A stretch of 52,294 nt of DNA from positions 1 through 52,294 of the forward strand of contig NZ_JAMXOC010000023.1 of assembly GCF_024721265.1 (NCBI RefSeq), given 5' to 3'. This stretch comes from Ohessyouella blattaphilus (GTDB taxonomy: Bacteria; Bacillota; Clostridia; Lachnospirales; Lachnospiraceae). Shown in pieces: positions 36,455 through 48,391 of this stretch (positions are counted from its first letter, which is position 1; each line of letters opens with the position of its first letter). Under the pieces are notes generated by a model, which worked only from the letters and a program-made list of their open reading frames with translations, searched no databases and was not told the origin of the DNA. Position numbers and translations under genes: made by a program.

Positions 36455-36505
36455 AGTAAAAGTGAGTGAATACACATATATAATAAGGAAAGGTCGCAAA
36501 TAAAA

Positions 36506-37894
36506 ATGAGTATCGTTGAAGAAAAATGGCCGGAAATAATCGAGCATCTACGAACTGAACACGAAATTATGAGCGTATCTTTTAATACATGGATAAAACC
36601 TTTAACAATCTATAACGTCCTTGAGGATACCATTTACATCCTTGTAGGCTCTAATGCCAGCGTTGAGTATATAGAAAAGAAATATTCATTACCATTAAAA
36701 GTATGCGTAGCCGAAATTTTAAATCAGGAATATGAAATTGTCTTTGTTTCAAAAGACGATGAACGGATAAAACCATCAGAAACTACAATTGAAGAAATTA
36801 ACTACAAGAAGCAAATTCAATCTTTAGCAGACAAAGCGAATCTTAAAAAGAAATATACCTTTGATACTTTCGTTGTCGGTAAGAATAACGAATTTGCTCA
36901 TTCTTCCTCTTTAGCTGTTGCTGAGTCGCCTGGAGAAGTCTATAACCCTCTTTTCTTATACGGAGGCGTGGGACTAGGAAAAACCCACTTAATGCATTCT
37001 ATCGGTAACTTTATCTTAGAAAAAAATCCCGACGCTAAAGTTCTCTATGTTACCAGTGAAGCTTTTACAAATGAGGTTATTGAAGCATTAAGAGCAGGAC
37101 GCACCTCTCCTGAAGAGACGGCAATGTCAAGGTTTCGTGAAAAATATCGGACCATCGATGTCCTTCTAATTGATGATATTCAATTTATCATTGGGAAAAC
37201 TTCTACCCAAGAAGAGTTTTTTCACACTTTTAATGAGTTATACGATGCTGAAAAGCAAATTATCATTTCTTCTGATAAACCACCGAAAGAAATCGAAACT
37301 TTAGAAGCCAGACTGAAAAGCCGCTTTGAGATGGGTCTAATTGCTGATATTAGTTCTCCTGATTATGAGACGAGAATGGCTATTCTAAAAAAGAAAATAG
37401 AGATTGATAACTTAGAAAGATATCACATTCAAAACGATGTCTTAAGCTATATTGCTTCTAATGTTAAATCCAATATTAGGGAATTAGAAGGATCTCTTAA
37501 CAAATTGATTGCCTTATACAGATTAGGTAACAATGAAGGAGAAATCGATATTGAACTGGCCTCTAAGGCACTTAAGGATTATATCTCCCCGGAAAATAAG
37601 CGAGAAGTAACGCCAGAGCTTATTATAGATATTATTTGTGAACACTATAATATCACGGTAGAAAATCTAAAAAGTAATAAAAGAAACGTAGAAATTTCTT
37701 TTCCTAGACAAATAGCTATGTATTTAATTAGAGAAGAAACTTCTATGCCCTTTAAAGGAATTGGTGTCTTACTTGGAGGCAAAGATCATTCCACCGTTAA
37801 ACACGGTGCTGATAAAATAGCGAAAGATTTAAAAGAGGATGAAACCCTTAGAAATACTATTGAAATCCTTCTTAAAAAAATAGATCCTTCTTAA
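36506..37894 (+). CDS. dnaA: Chromosomal replication initiator
   Basis: A 462-aa AAA+ initiator. Domain III has Walker A GGVGLGKTHLMH and LLIDDIQFI; domain IV has the DNA-binding signature GGKDHSTVKHG. Domain II is short. It is the first plus-strand gene after the divergent rpmH promoter. Ribosome-binding GGAAAGG is somewhat distant (about 12 nt). Confidence 0.98.
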   Translation: MSIVEEKWPEIIEHLRTEHEIMSVSFNTWIKPLTIYNVLEDTIYILVGSNASVEYIEKKYSLPLKVCVAEILNQEYEIVFVSKDDERIKPSETTIEEINYKKQIQSLADKANLKKKYTFDTFVVGKNNEFAHSSSLAVAESPGEVYNPLFLYGGVGLGKTHLMHSIGNFILEKNPDAKVLYVTSEAFTNEVIEALRAGRTSPEETAMSRFREKYRTIDVLLIDDIQFIIGKTSTQEEFFHTFNELYDAEKQIIISSDKPPKEIETLEARLKSRFEMGLIADISSPDYETRMAILKKKIEIDNLERYHIQNDVLSYIASNVKSNIRELEGSLNKLIALYRLGNNEGEIDIELASKALKDYISPENKREVTPELIIDIICEHYNITVENLKSNKRNVEISFPRQIAMYLIREETSMPFKGIGVLLGGKDHSTVKHGADKIAKDLKEDETLRNTIEILLKKIDPS

Positions 37895-38146
37895 TTGTTG
37901 ATTACCTGTTGATAAGTCGTGGATAAGTAAATAATAACTTTATTAAGAGCATTTTTAGGAAAAAAAGTTATCCTTTTTCTTCCACAGTTAGAATTTTTTT
38001 AATCCCCACACTTATAAAAGCCTGTAAGCTTTGTATATAGAGGGGTAAAACCACTTATCAACATATCCACAGCCCCTATTACTAATAAGACTATTAATTT
38101 TATATATATATTTATATATTTAGAGCTCGAAAGGAGTTATACACAA
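37895..38146. other. Chromosomal origin region, oriC
   Basis: The 252-bp dnaA-dnaN gap holds DnaA-box-like sites: TGTTGATAA (37907-37915, reverse), CGTGGATAA (37918-37926, reverse), TTATCAACA (38055-38063) and ATATCCACA (38063-38071), with a weaker TTATCCTTT (37968-37976). After the last pair come a short GC patch (AGCCCC), triplets CTA-TTA-CTA-ATA and a very AT-rich stretch (about 38090-38125). That is the box, GC cluster, DnaA-trio order of the bacterial unwinding system. Gene orientation switches nearby, which agrees. Confidence 0.85.
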
Positions 38147-39256
38147 ATGAAGATTTTATGTAATAAAGCTGATTTGTTAAAAGGAGTTAGTACCGTTTCC
38201 AAAGCTGTTCCTTCAAAAACAACTATGCCTATCTTAGAATGTATCTTAATTGATGCTACAAGTGCTGTTATTAAGTTAACGGCTAATGATATGGATTTGG
38301 GAATTCAAACAGAAATAAAAGGAACGATTGTGGAAAAGGGTATGATTGCCATTGATGCTAAGATTTTTTCAGAAATTGTTCGTAAGCTTCCTGATAGCGA
38401 AATTAGTATTGAGACAAATGATAATCTCCAGACGACAATTACCTGTGAAAAAGCCAAATTTGATTTAGCTGGTAAATCAGCAGATGAGTTTTCCTTCTTA
38501 CCTAAGATAGAAAAAGATGTATCAATTAACATATCGGAATTTACTTTGAAAGAAGTTATTAGACAAACACTCTTTTCCATCGCTGATAATGAGACGAATA
38601 AATTAATGACCGGTGAGCTCTTTGAATTTAGTGGCAGTACACTAAGAGTAGTATCGCTAGATGGACACCGTATTTCTATTAGAAAAATTGAATTAAAAGA
38701 AGATGTAGAAAGTAAGAAGTTAGTTGTGCCAGGAAAGACCCTTAGTGATATTACAAAGATAGTTTCTGGAGAAATCGATAAGGATGTAGTGTTATCTTAC
38801 ACAAATAACCACATTGTCTTTGAATTTGATAATACTACCGTAGTTTCCCGTTTGATAGAAGGTGATTATTTTAAAATTGATCAGATGCTATCAAATGACT
38901 ATGAGACGAAAGTTAAAATTAATAAAAGGGAATTTTTAAATTCAATTGATAGAGCTACCTTATTTGTTAAAGAAGGAGATAAGAAGCCAATTATTTTAGA
39001 TATTGGTGAAGAAGCGATAGAGCTTAAAATAAAATCGCAAATCGGTTCCATGGATGAAAGTATCAACATCGAAAAAGAAGGAAAAGATTTGATGATTGGT
39101 TTTAATCCTAAGTTTTTAATCGATGCTCTTCGCGTGATTGATGAAGATGAGGTAACGCTATATCTGATGAATGCGAAAGCACCATGCTTTATTAAAGATG
39201 AGAAAGAAAATTATATCTATTTAATCCTACCGGTTAATTTTAATGTAGGTGCATAA
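38147..39256 (+). CDS. dnaN: DNA polymerase III sliding clamp, beta subunit
   Basis: A 369-aa protein of standard length with three clamp domains; start MKILCNKADLLKGVSTVSKAV after AAAGGAG, and ending with the conserved hydrophobic-groove tail IYLILPVNF. Second gene of the origin cluster. Confidence 0.97.
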   Translation: MKILCNKADLLKGVSTVSKAVPSKTTMPILECILIDATSAVIKLTANDMDLGIQTEIKGTIVEKGMIAIDAKIFSEIVRKLPDSEISIETNDNLQTTITCEKAKFDLAGKSADEFSFLPKIEKDVSINISEFTLKEVIRQTLFSIADNETNKLMTGELFEFSGSTLRVVSLDGHRISIRKIELKEDVESKKLVVPGKTLSDITKIVSGEIDKDVVLSYTNNHIVFEFDNTTVVSRLIEGDYFKIDQMLSNDYETKVKINKREFLNSIDRATLFVKEGDKKPIILDIGEEAIELKIKSQIGSMDESINIEKEGKDLMIGFNPKFLIDALRVIDEDEVTLYLMNAKAPCFIKDEKENYIYLILPVNFNVGA

Positions 39257-39270
39257 AGAAGGAAAAAATT

Positions 39271-39469
39271 ATGGAAATTATTCATTTACGAGATGAGTTT
39301 ATCAAACTAGGCCAAGCTCTAAAAGCAGCTGGCTTAGTTTCTTCGGGTGTAGAGGCAAAGGATGTCATAATTGATGGCCAGGTAAAGGTAAACGGCGAGG
39401 TGGAAATGCGCAGGGGTAAAAAACTTTACCCAGGAGACCTGGTAGAATATGACGGAGAACAAATAAAAA

Positions 39470-39480
<11 letters not shown>
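39271..39480 (+). CDS. yaaA: S4-domain RNA-binding protein YaaA/RlbA
   Basis: A 69-aa protein with the S4-like pattern FIKLGQALKAAGLVSSG, DVIIDGQVKVNGEVEMRRGKKL. It lies between dnaN and recF as in Bacillus and Clostridia. Its last codons overlap the recF start. Confidence 0.93.
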
Positions 39481-42497
<3,017 letters not shown>

Positions 42498-42512
42498 GAG
42501 GAAAAAAGATAA

Positions 42513-45017
42513 ATGGAAGAGAATATATTTGACAAAGTCCATGATATAGACTTAAAAAAGACGATGGAAACCTCCTATATCGATTACGCTATGAGCGTTA
42601 TCGCTTCAAGAGCGCTACCAGATGTTAGAGATGGCTTGAAACCAGTACAAAGAAGAATCCTGTATTCGATGATCGAGCTTAATAATGGTCCGGATAAGCC
42701 TCATCGTAAATGTGCGCGTATTGTCGGTGATACCATGGGTAAATATCACCCTCATGGTGATAGCTCTATTTACGGCGCTTTGGTTAACCTAGCACAGGAG
42801 TGGTCTACCAGATATCCTTTGGTTGACGGTCATGGAAATTTTGGTTCTGTGGATGGTGACGGGGCTGCGGCCATGCGTTATACAGAAGCGAGAATGAGCA
42901 AGATATCCACAGAGTTAACGGCAGATATCAATAAGGATACCGTAGATTTTACCCCTAACTTTGATGAAACGGAAAAAGAACCAGCGGTTTTACCAGCTCG
43001 TTATCCGAATCTCTTAGTAAATGGTACTTCGGGTATTGCGGTAGGTATGGCTACGAATATTCCACCTCATAATTTAACAGAGATTATTAATGCCGTTGTT
43101 AAAATTATCGATGACCATATTGAAGAAAATGGTGAGACGGATTTAGAAGATATTTTACAGATTGTAAAGGGACCTGATTTTCCAACTGGTGGTGAAATCC
43201 TCGGTAATAGGGGATATGAAGAGGCGTATCGGACTGGTCGCGGTAAGGTAAGAGTTCGTGGTATTACGAATATTGAAACTCTAGCAAATGGTAAGAGCCG
43301 TATTATTATTACAGAACTTCCCTACATGGTTAATAAAGCTCGCTTAATCGAGAAAATTGCTGAGTTAGTTAGGGATAAGAAAATAGACGGTATTACGGAA
43401 CTTTCTGATCAGAGTAGCCGGGAAGGCATGCGAGTTAGTATTGAGCTTAGAAGAGATGCTAATGCCAATGTAATTCTCAATCAGCTTTATAAGCATACTC
43501 AGCTTCAAGATACGTTTGGCGTGATTATGCTGGCTTTAGTAAATAACGAGCCGCGGGTTATGAATCTACTAGAGATGCTTAACCACTATTTAGCTCATCA
43601 AGAAGAAGTCGTAACGAGAAGAACTCAATATGAGCTTAATAAGGCAGAAGAAAGAGCTCATATTTTACAAGGGTTATTAATTGCTCTTGACAATATCGAT
43701 GAAGTTATCAAAATCATCAGAGGTTCAAAGAACGTTGCCATCGCTAAAGAAGAGTTGATGAAACGCTTTGAGCTTTCTGAAGTGCAAGCCCAAGCAATTG
43801 TGGATATGCGTCTTCGCGCCTTAACAGGTTTGGAGAGAGAAAAGCTAGAAGGCGAATACAATGAATTGATGGCAAGAATTGAAGAATTAAAAGCTATCTT
43901 AGGGGATCGCAAATTACTTCTAGGCGTAATTAGAGAAGAAATTATCGTTATTCGCGATAAATATGGTGATGCCAGAAGAACATCTGTCGGCTTTGATGTA
44001 TACGATATCGAAATGGAAGACCTTATTCCTCGTTCAGATGTGGTTATTACCAAGACGAAATTAGGTTATATCAAGCGGATGTCAAATGATACTTTTAAAG
44101 CCCAAAACCGTGGTGGTAAGGGGATTAAGGGCATGCAGACCATTGATGACGATTACGTAGAAGACTTGTTTATGACCAGTACCCATGATTATATTATGTT
44201 CTTTACGAATAGAGGACGGGTTTATCGTTTGAAGGGCTATGAGATTCCGGAAGCAGGAAGAACCGCTAGGGGAACAGCTATTATTAACCTGCTGCAATTG
44301 CAGCCAGAAGAGAAGATAACGGCAATTATTCCGATAACCGATTACCGCGAAGGCTGGTATCTATTTATGGCTACCAAGAAGGGTCTAGTTAAGAAAACCT
44401 CCATTACCGATTATGCAAATGTGCGTAAGACAGGGTTGGCAGCGATAACCCTTCGGGATGAAGATGAACTGATTGAAGTGAAGTTTACTGATAATGAGAA
44501 AGACGTTTTATTAGTAACTAAGTACGGTCAGTGTATTCGTTTTAATGAAAAGGATGTTCGTTCTACCGGTAGAACCTCGATGGGTGTAAGAGGTATTAAC
44601 CTCTCTGATGGCGATGAAGTTGTGGGTATGCAACTATCGGTTCAGGGTGAATACTTACTAATTGTTTCCGAAAAGGGTATGGGAAAACGTACACGGGTAG
44701 ATGAATTTACTTCACAAAATCGTGGTGGTAAAGGCGTTAAGTGTTACAGAATTATGGAAAAAACTGGAAATGTGGTAAGCTTTAAGGCTGTAGACGATGA
44801 TGATGAAGTAATGATTATCAATACAGATGGAATAATTATACGGATGCGCTGTGGCGATATTTCTACCTTAGGCAGAATTACCTCAGGCGTTAAGTTGATT
44901 AACTTAGGCGACACCACAAAAGTGGCAAGTGTTGCTAAGGTAAGATTAAAAGAAGAAGAATCTGATGATGAATTACAAGCACCAGTAGAGACAGATAGTG
45001 AAGAGGGACAGGTTTAA
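42513..45017 (+). CDS. gyrA: DNA gyrase subunit A
   Basis: An 834-aa DNA-cleaving subunit. The catalytic Tyr is in [11 protein letters not shown]. The C-terminal wrapping domain has [11 protein letters not shown], the GyrA-box pattern. In the quinolone region [13 protein letters not shown], residue 88 (E. coli 87) is Gly instead of the usual acidic residue, while Ser84 is present. Two further partial GyrA-like repeats follow. It is the last gene of the origin cluster. Confidence 0.98.
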   Translation: MEENIFDKVHDIDLKKTMETSYIDYAMSVIASRALPDVRDGLKPVQRRILYSMIELNNGPDKPHRKCARIVGDTMGKYHPHGDSSIYGALVNLAQEWSTRYPLVDGHGNFGSVDGDGAAAMRYTEARMSKISTELTADINKDTVDFTPNFDETEKEPAVLPARYPNLLVNGTSGIAVGMATNIPPHNLTEIINAVVKIIDDHIEENGETDLEDILQIVKGPDFPTGGEILGNRGYEEAYRTGRGKVRVRGITNIETLANGKSRIIITELPYMVNKARLIEKIAELVRDKKIDGITELSDQSSREGMRVSIELRRDANANVILNQLYKHTQLQDTFGVIMLALVNNEPRVMNLLEMLNHYLAHQEEVVTRRTQYELNKAEERAHILQGLLIALDNIDEVIKIIRGSKNVAIAKEELMKRFELSEVQAQAIVDMRLRALTGLEREKLEGEYNELMARIEELKAILGDRKLLLGVIREEIIVIRDKYGDARRTSVGFDVYDIEMEDLIPRSDVVITKTKLGYIKRMSNDTFKAQNRGGKGIKGMQTIDDDYVEDLFMTSTHDYIMFFTNRGRVYRLKGYEIPEAGRTARGTAIINLLQLQPEEKITAIIPITDYREGWYLFMATKKGLVKKTSITDYANVRKTGLAAITLRDEDELIEVKFTDNEKDVLLVTKYGQCIRFNEKDVRSTGRTSMGVRGINLSDGDEVVGMQLSVQGEYLLIVSEKGMGKRTRVDEFTSQNRGGKGVKCYRIMEKTGNVVSFKAVDDDDEVMIINTDGIIIRMRCGDISTLGRITSGVKLINLGDTTKVASVAKVRLKEEESDDELQAPVETDSEEGQV

Positions 45018-45021
45018 AACC

Positions 45022-45064
45022 AATTTGGGACGGAGTTTTTCGAAAGAAAACTCCGTCCCAAATT
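45022..45064 (+). terminator. Terminator of gyrB-gyrA
   Basis: A near-perfect stem with GGGACGGAGTTTT on one arm and AAACTCCGTCCC on the other (45022-45064), starting 5 nt after the gyrA stop, then an AT-rich tail. The T-tract is modest, but the stem is very stable. Confidence 0.75.
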
Positions 45065-45081
45065 GAAAAAAAGTGTGTCCC

Positions 45082-45507
45082 CTATAGTAAAGTGGCCACA
45101 TATTCTACTGTATCAGCGACCATAGTCGTGCAATGAGCCTTTCTTTCGGGAGAGGCTTTTTCCATGCCCTTTGTGAGGACGCGGCAACAGGTAGAACCAT
45201 GGGTTTCTTTAAAGTGCTGGTGCAGTTTATTTGTAAGTTCGAAGACTTTAGAGTTGTCCTCACCAGGTTTTCTGCGACCGTAAACGTAGCCGAGACACAT
45301 GGTGCCGCCAGCGAGGGCGCCACAGATACAACCTCCGCCTCCTAGACCCCAAGGAAATCCTGAACTCATAGCGATTGCATCGTCAGGAATAGCCAAATCA
45401 AAGTGTTTGCGAATAGCATAGATTACGGCCTCAGAACAAGCAAAGCCGTTATTGAAAATATCTATAGCATCAGCCTTTAAGGCTTTCATATCAACATCTT
45501 TATTCAT
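45082..45507 (-). CDS. C_GCAxxG_C_C family redox protein
   Basis: A 141-aa protein with the Cys pattern FACSEAV, GGGCICGALAGG, TMCLGYVYG, STCCRVL and AHC, which defines the C_GCAxxG_C_C family. These small anaerobe proteins are thought to carry a metal or take part in redox, but the reaction is unknown. AGGAGGT precedes the ATG. A perfect 7-bp-arm palindrome lies upstream at 45584-45600. Confidence 0.9.
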   Translation of the reverse strand: MNKDVDMKALKADAIDIFNNGFACSEAVIYAIRKHFDLAIPDDAIAMSSGFPWGLGGGGCICGALAGGTMCLGYVYGRRKPGEDNSKVFELTNKLHQHFKETHGSTCCRVLTKGMEKASPERKAHCTTMVADTVEYVATLL

Positions 45508-45583
45508 AGTAAAATACCTCCTAATCTGAAGACAGTGTACTCCCTTTTCTCAGTTTTTTCCACTTTTTGAAAAAAAATCGACA

Positions 45584-45600
45584 TTTTACAACATGTAAAA
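45584..45600. promoter_or_regulatory. Operator-like palindrome TTTTACA-ACA-TGTAAAA
   Basis: Inverted arms of 7 bp with a 3-nt centre, 77 nt upstream of the redox gene start. A 13-nt match occurs in the nitroreductase promoter at 52 kb. The cognate regulator is unknown. Confidence 0.45.
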
Positions 45601-45654
45601 AGCATTTTATGACAATTTAAACTACTAAAGTGCTTTCTATTGTACTATATAAAA

Positions 45655-45875
45655 AGAAATATTAGCTATGATGGTTCAAAAGATAAAGTCCTAGGGCGCA
45701 CATTCTCTGGATAAAGGGAATAGCCTCATAGTTTTTAGATGACCATTTGAGAGATGGAATGAGGGAGCCGCGTTGATGGACACCTTTTGGAAAAAAGGTA
45801 CCATGTGCGCCCGACAACCGGCCGTAGAAAAACAAATAGGTATAAGTTGACATAACTACCTCCTGAATACAAAGC
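45655..45875 (-). ncRNA. Large structured RNA, possibly the raiA motif
   Basis: A 190-220 nt region with several nested helices. TAGTTATG (45851-45858) pairs with CATAGCTA (45663-45670), TCAA (45847-45850) with TTGA (45676-45679), CCTA (45837-45840) with TAGG (45690-45693), and a 10-bp GC-rich helix closes the core (45803-45812 with 45694-45703). Within it are ACCTTTT/AAAAGGT (45782-45799) and CCTCAT/ATGAGG with an inner CCAT/ATGG (45724-45764). This multibranch layout is not explained by coding. From memory the sequence style recalls the raiA-motif RNA of Firmicutes. A 63-codon frame (start 45853) overlaps it and is probably spurious. The strand is inferred from the AGGAGG-like segment and is uncertain. 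Confidence 0.6.
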
Positions 45876-45876
45876 G

Positions 45877-45925
45877 TGAGGACTCTTTAGTAGATTACTA
45901 CCGAAGAGTCCTTTAGCTTTGCATT
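45877..45925 (-). other. Long hairpin flanking the structured RNA
   Basis: AGGACTCTT/AAGAGTCCT (9 bp) with an inner GTAG/CTAC and an outer CAAAGC/GCTTTG helix. It lies at the 5' side of the structured RNA on the minus strand and upstream of the plsC gene on the plus strand. It may be a part of the RNA or a separator. Confidence 0.55.
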
Positions 45926-45978
45926 AAAGAATGCTTGTGTTAAAATTGAGGTACTAAATGTAATTAAGGAGCGTAAAG

Positions 45979-46695
45979 ATGAAAAGAATTATCTTAATGG
46001 TTTTCAAAAATATATTAATCCTACCATATATTTGGATTAAACTCTGTTATTATGCCAGTCATGTGGATAAGTATACGGAGGAGCAGCGGTATAACTATTT
46101 AGACTATATTGTAAAACACGCAAATAAAGGTGGAAACGTAACTATTGCCGCGTTTGGACAAGAAAACATTCCTAAAAAAAGTGGATTTATGTTTTATCCA
46201 AACCATCAAGGACTATATGATGTATTGGCGATTATTGAAGCGTGTCCAATTCCCTTTTCTGTGGTGGCAAAAAAAGAGGTGGAAAATATTCCTTTATTAA
46301 AACAGACTTTTAAGTGTATGCAGGCGTTTATGATCGATCGGGATAATCCACGTCAAGGTTTAGAAGTCATCTTAAACGTTGTTAAGGAAGTAAAAAAGGG
46401 ACGTAATTATTTGATTTTTGCTGAAGGAACTCGTTCAAAGGAAGGAAATAAAGTACAAGATTTTAAAGGTGGGAGCTTTAAAGCAGCCACGAAAGCAAAG
46501 TGCCCCATTGTTCCGATTGCTCTAATCGATTCGTTCAAGCCTTTTGACCGAAGTACTACGAAACCTGTAACTGTTCAGGTTCACTTCTTAGAACCGATAC
46601 CTTATGAAGAATATAAAGACTTGCATACAAATGATATTGCGAGAATGGTTAAGGAACGAATTGAAGCAGTGATTGCTGAATATGAAAGCAGGTAG
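45979..46695 (+). CDS. plsC: 1-acyl-glycerol-3-phosphate acyltransferase family (PlsC)
   Basis: A 238-aa membrane-associated enzyme that adds a second acyl chain in phospholipid synthesis. The family boxes are NHQGLYD (the HxxxxD motif, here HQGLYD), IDRDNPRQG and EGTRSKEG, plus a hydrophobic N-terminus. Start ATG after AAGGAG. It is followed by the YjbR-like gene with an 11-bp gap. Confidence 0.88.
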   Translation: MKRIILMVFKNILILPYIWIKLCYYASHVDKYTEEQRYNYLDYIVKHANKGGNVTIAAFGQENIPKKSGFMFYPNHQGLYDVLAIIEACPIPFSVVAKKEVENIPLLKQTFKCMQAFMIDRDNPRQGLEVILNVVKEVKKGRNYLIFAEGTRSKEGNKVQDFKGGSFKAATKAKCPIVPIALIDSFKPFDRSTTKPVTVQVHFLEPIPYEEYKDLHTNDIARMVKERIEAVIAEYESR

Positions 46696-46706
46696 GAGAT
46701 AATATT

Positions 46707-47075
46707 ATGACTCGCGAAGAGATTATTGAGTACTGTCTTACCTTTCCTCTGGCATATGAGGACTATCCCTTTGCTAAAACAGCGACGGATAAAGAAAGTA
46801 CCGTAATGCGGCATCAGGAAAATAAAAAGACGTTTGCGATTATAATGATACACGATGATAAATTGTATTTAAATTTAAAATGTGATCCGCTTGAAGCTGA
46901 TTTTCTGAGACAGAGCTTTAAAGCACTAGTACCAGGATGGCATATGAATAAGGAGCACTGGAATTCGGTGATTCTCGATGAATTTTGTGATGTGCCAGTT
47001 GAAGAAATAAAGAGGATGATTGGCAATAGCTATGATCTAATAAAACCGCGTTTAAGGAAGTCCAGGATAAAATAA
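46707..47075 (+). CDS. MmcQ/YjbR family protein
   Basis: A 122-aa protein with the family pattern TREEIIEYCLTFPLAYEDYPF, LYLNLKCDPLEADFLR and PGWHMNKEHWNSV. The CyaY-like fold is thought to bind DNA, but no biological role is known. Same transcript as plsC. Confidence 0.88.
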   Translation: MTREEIIEYCLTFPLAYEDYPFAKTATDKESTVMRHQENKKTFAIIMIHDDKLYLNLKCDPLEADFLRQSFKALVPGWHMNKEHWNSVILDEFCDVPVEEIKRMIGNSYDLIKPRLRKSRIK

Positions 47076-47085
47076 TAAAAAGCGA

Positions 47086-47115
47086 TTGACAAGGAGTGAT
47101 TTACTTTAGTATAAT
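47086..47115 (+). promoter_or_regulatory. Promoter of tRNA-Ser
   Basis: TTGACA (47086-47091), an 18-nt spacer and TATAAT (47110-47115), 10 nt before the mature tRNA. Both hexamers are perfect. Confidence 0.9.
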
Positions 47116-47125
47116 TACCCTTGCT

Positions 47126-47213
47126 GGAGAAGTACTCAAGAGGCCGAAGAGGCGCCCCTGCTAAGGGTGTAGGTCGGGTGACCGGCGCGAGGGTTCAAAT
47201 CCCTCCTTCTCCG
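47126..47213 (+). tRNA. tRNA-Ser (anticodon GCT)
   Basis: Class II tRNA of 88 nt: acceptor GGAGAAG/CTTCTCC, anticodon loop CTGCTAA, long variable arm (GTCGGGTGACCGGC), TTCAAAT loop. No CCA is encoded. A degraded integrase reading frame overlaps its 3' end on the other strand. Confidence 0.95.
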
Positions 47214-47355
47214 TTTTCAAAAGTCCGTTTTTACGGGCTTTTTCTTTTTCTCTAGTTGAATTGAAGCTATAATTGGATAATGTTGTTCGTTTATCAGAGT
47301 GCCCAACCTGAGCTCTTATGTAATTAAGGAAACTCCTTGGTCTAAGAGCTTTAGG
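47214..47355 (-). pseudogene. Tyrosine-recombinase C-terminal remnant
   Basis: A minus-strand frame reads LRPRSF, then QVGHSDKRTTLSNYSFN, the integrase box III pattern (GHSD..TT....Y). Between the LRxRSF box and GHSD only about 8 residues remain, fewer than in a working enzyme, and there is no N-terminal part. The frame runs on into the tRNA sequence. It looks like the scar of an element that once used the tRNA-Ser 3' end as its att site. The frame opens at a possible ATG at 47400. Confidence 0.55.
47220..47250 (+). terminator. Terminator of tRNA-Ser
   Basis: A 9-bp stem AAAGTCCGT/ACGGGCTTT (47220-47241, one G-T pair) with a 4-nt loop and a T-rich tail, 6 nt after the tRNA. Confidence 0.85.
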
Positions 47356-47415
47356 CGGCAAGTAAACCGACCATGTTGGTATAATGAGATAAATGTGCAT
47401 TTTTAGGAGGCGGAT

Positions 47416-47889
47416 ATGAGATATAAAATCAGAACCATATTAGAGGGAGAAGATCGCTTGCTTGAAGATTTTTTGTATGAAGCAATTTTCGTGCCAGAGG
47501 GGGCTGCTGCACCACCCAAATCAATTATCAATCAGCCAGAATTGCAGATATATATAAACGACTTTGGGAAGAAAAAAGACGATATAGGTTTATTTGCAGA
47601 AGTTGATGAAAATGCTGTCGGTGCTGTTTGGGTACGCATTATGAATGACTATGGGCACATAGATAATGATACGCCATCTTTTGCAATTTCCCTATATGAA
47701 AATTATCGGGGATTGGGAATAGGCACTGCTTTGATGAAAGAGATGCTTCGTATTCTAAAAGACAGAGGGTATAAACAAGCATCACTTGCCGTGCAAAAGG
47801 CAAACTATGCTGTGAAAATGTATAAAAAAACAGGTTTTGAAATTGTGGATGAAAATGAGCAAGAATATATCATGATTTGTCGATTGTGA
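47416..47889 (+). CDS. GNAT family N-acetyltransferase
   Basis: A 157-aa enzyme with the acetyl-CoA site NYRGLGIGTALMKEML (Q/RxxGxG/A) and the VQKANYAVKMYKKTGFE tail. Start ATG follows AGGAGG. Substrate unknown. Confidence 0.92.
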   Translation: MRYKIRTILEGEDRLLEDFLYEAIFVPEGAAAPPKSIINQPELQIYINDFGKKKDDIGLFAEVDENAVGAVWVRIMNDYGHIDNDTPSFAISLYENYRGLGIGTALMKEMLRILKDRGYKQASLAVQKANYAVKMYKKTGFEIVDENEQEYIMICRL

Positions 47890-47910
47890 TAATTTAAATC
47901 CCAGCTTATA

Positions 47911-47943
47911 AACCCCTGCCAGCCGCAAAGGTCAGCAGGGGTT
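47911..47943 (+). terminator. Hairpin after the GNAT gene
   Basis: AACCCCTGC (47911-47919) pairs with GCAGGGGTT (47935-47943), with inner GCC/GGT. The following T-run is weak, so termination is likely but not strong. Confidence 0.55.
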
Positions 47944-48004
47944 CGTTGTATCAATTCGCTTATCACGTGGTATTAATACACCCTTTCGGAGTTTTTTTAT
48001 ATAC

Positions 48005-48211
48005 CTAGAAGAAAAAAAGGTCTTCAAACTTCTTGTCCAAGGCAATGCAAAGAACAAGTGCTAGCTTTGCTGTTGGATTGAATTGACCGGTTTCAATGGA
48101 GCTAATTGTGTTACGTGAAACACCGACAATTTCCGCAAGTTGTGCCTGTGACAATCCTTTTTCTGCCCGAACTTCTTTCAGATTGTTTTTCAAGATTAAT
48201 GTATCTTTCAT
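48005..48211 (-). CDS. XRE family HTH regulator, 68 aa
   Basis: A short Cro/CI-type repressor: LSQAQLAEIVGVSRNTISSIE is the helix-turn-helix, and the tail ALDKKFEDLFFF is typical of small YgzD-like regulators. It is divergent from the DUF3784 gene; an inverted repeat GCCT-N6-AGGC at 48321-48334 overlaps the -35 region of that gene and is a possible operator. Confidence 0.9.
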   Translation of the reverse strand: MKDTLILKNNLKEVRAEKGLSQAQLAEIVGVSRNTISSIETGQFNPTAKLALVLCIALDKKFEDLFFF

Positions 48212-48323
48212 ATCGTTATCCTACATCACCTACTTGCAATTTGGAAAAGCCATACGCTTAGCCATGCAGACGAGCCAATAAACCAGCAGATTGCCTTCTG
48301 TGCATTATCGTTATAATAGTGCC

Positions 48324-48352
48324 TTTATTTAGGCTTCTCTTAATGATATAAT
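48324..48352 (+). promoter_or_regulatory. Promoter of the DUF3784 gene
   Basis: TTTATT (48324-48329), a 17-nt spacer and a perfect TATAAT (48347-48352), about 40 nt before the ATG. Confidence 0.55.
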
Positions 48353-48391
48353 TAGACAAATTTGAATTTGTAAAAGAAAGGGTGTTTTGTT

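Noticed and set aside
45662-45853. Minus-strand 63-aa ORF with a good AGGAGG
   Set aside because: It lies wholly within a region of nested helices, and its start codon is in the closing stem; RNA structure explains the sequence better than coding.
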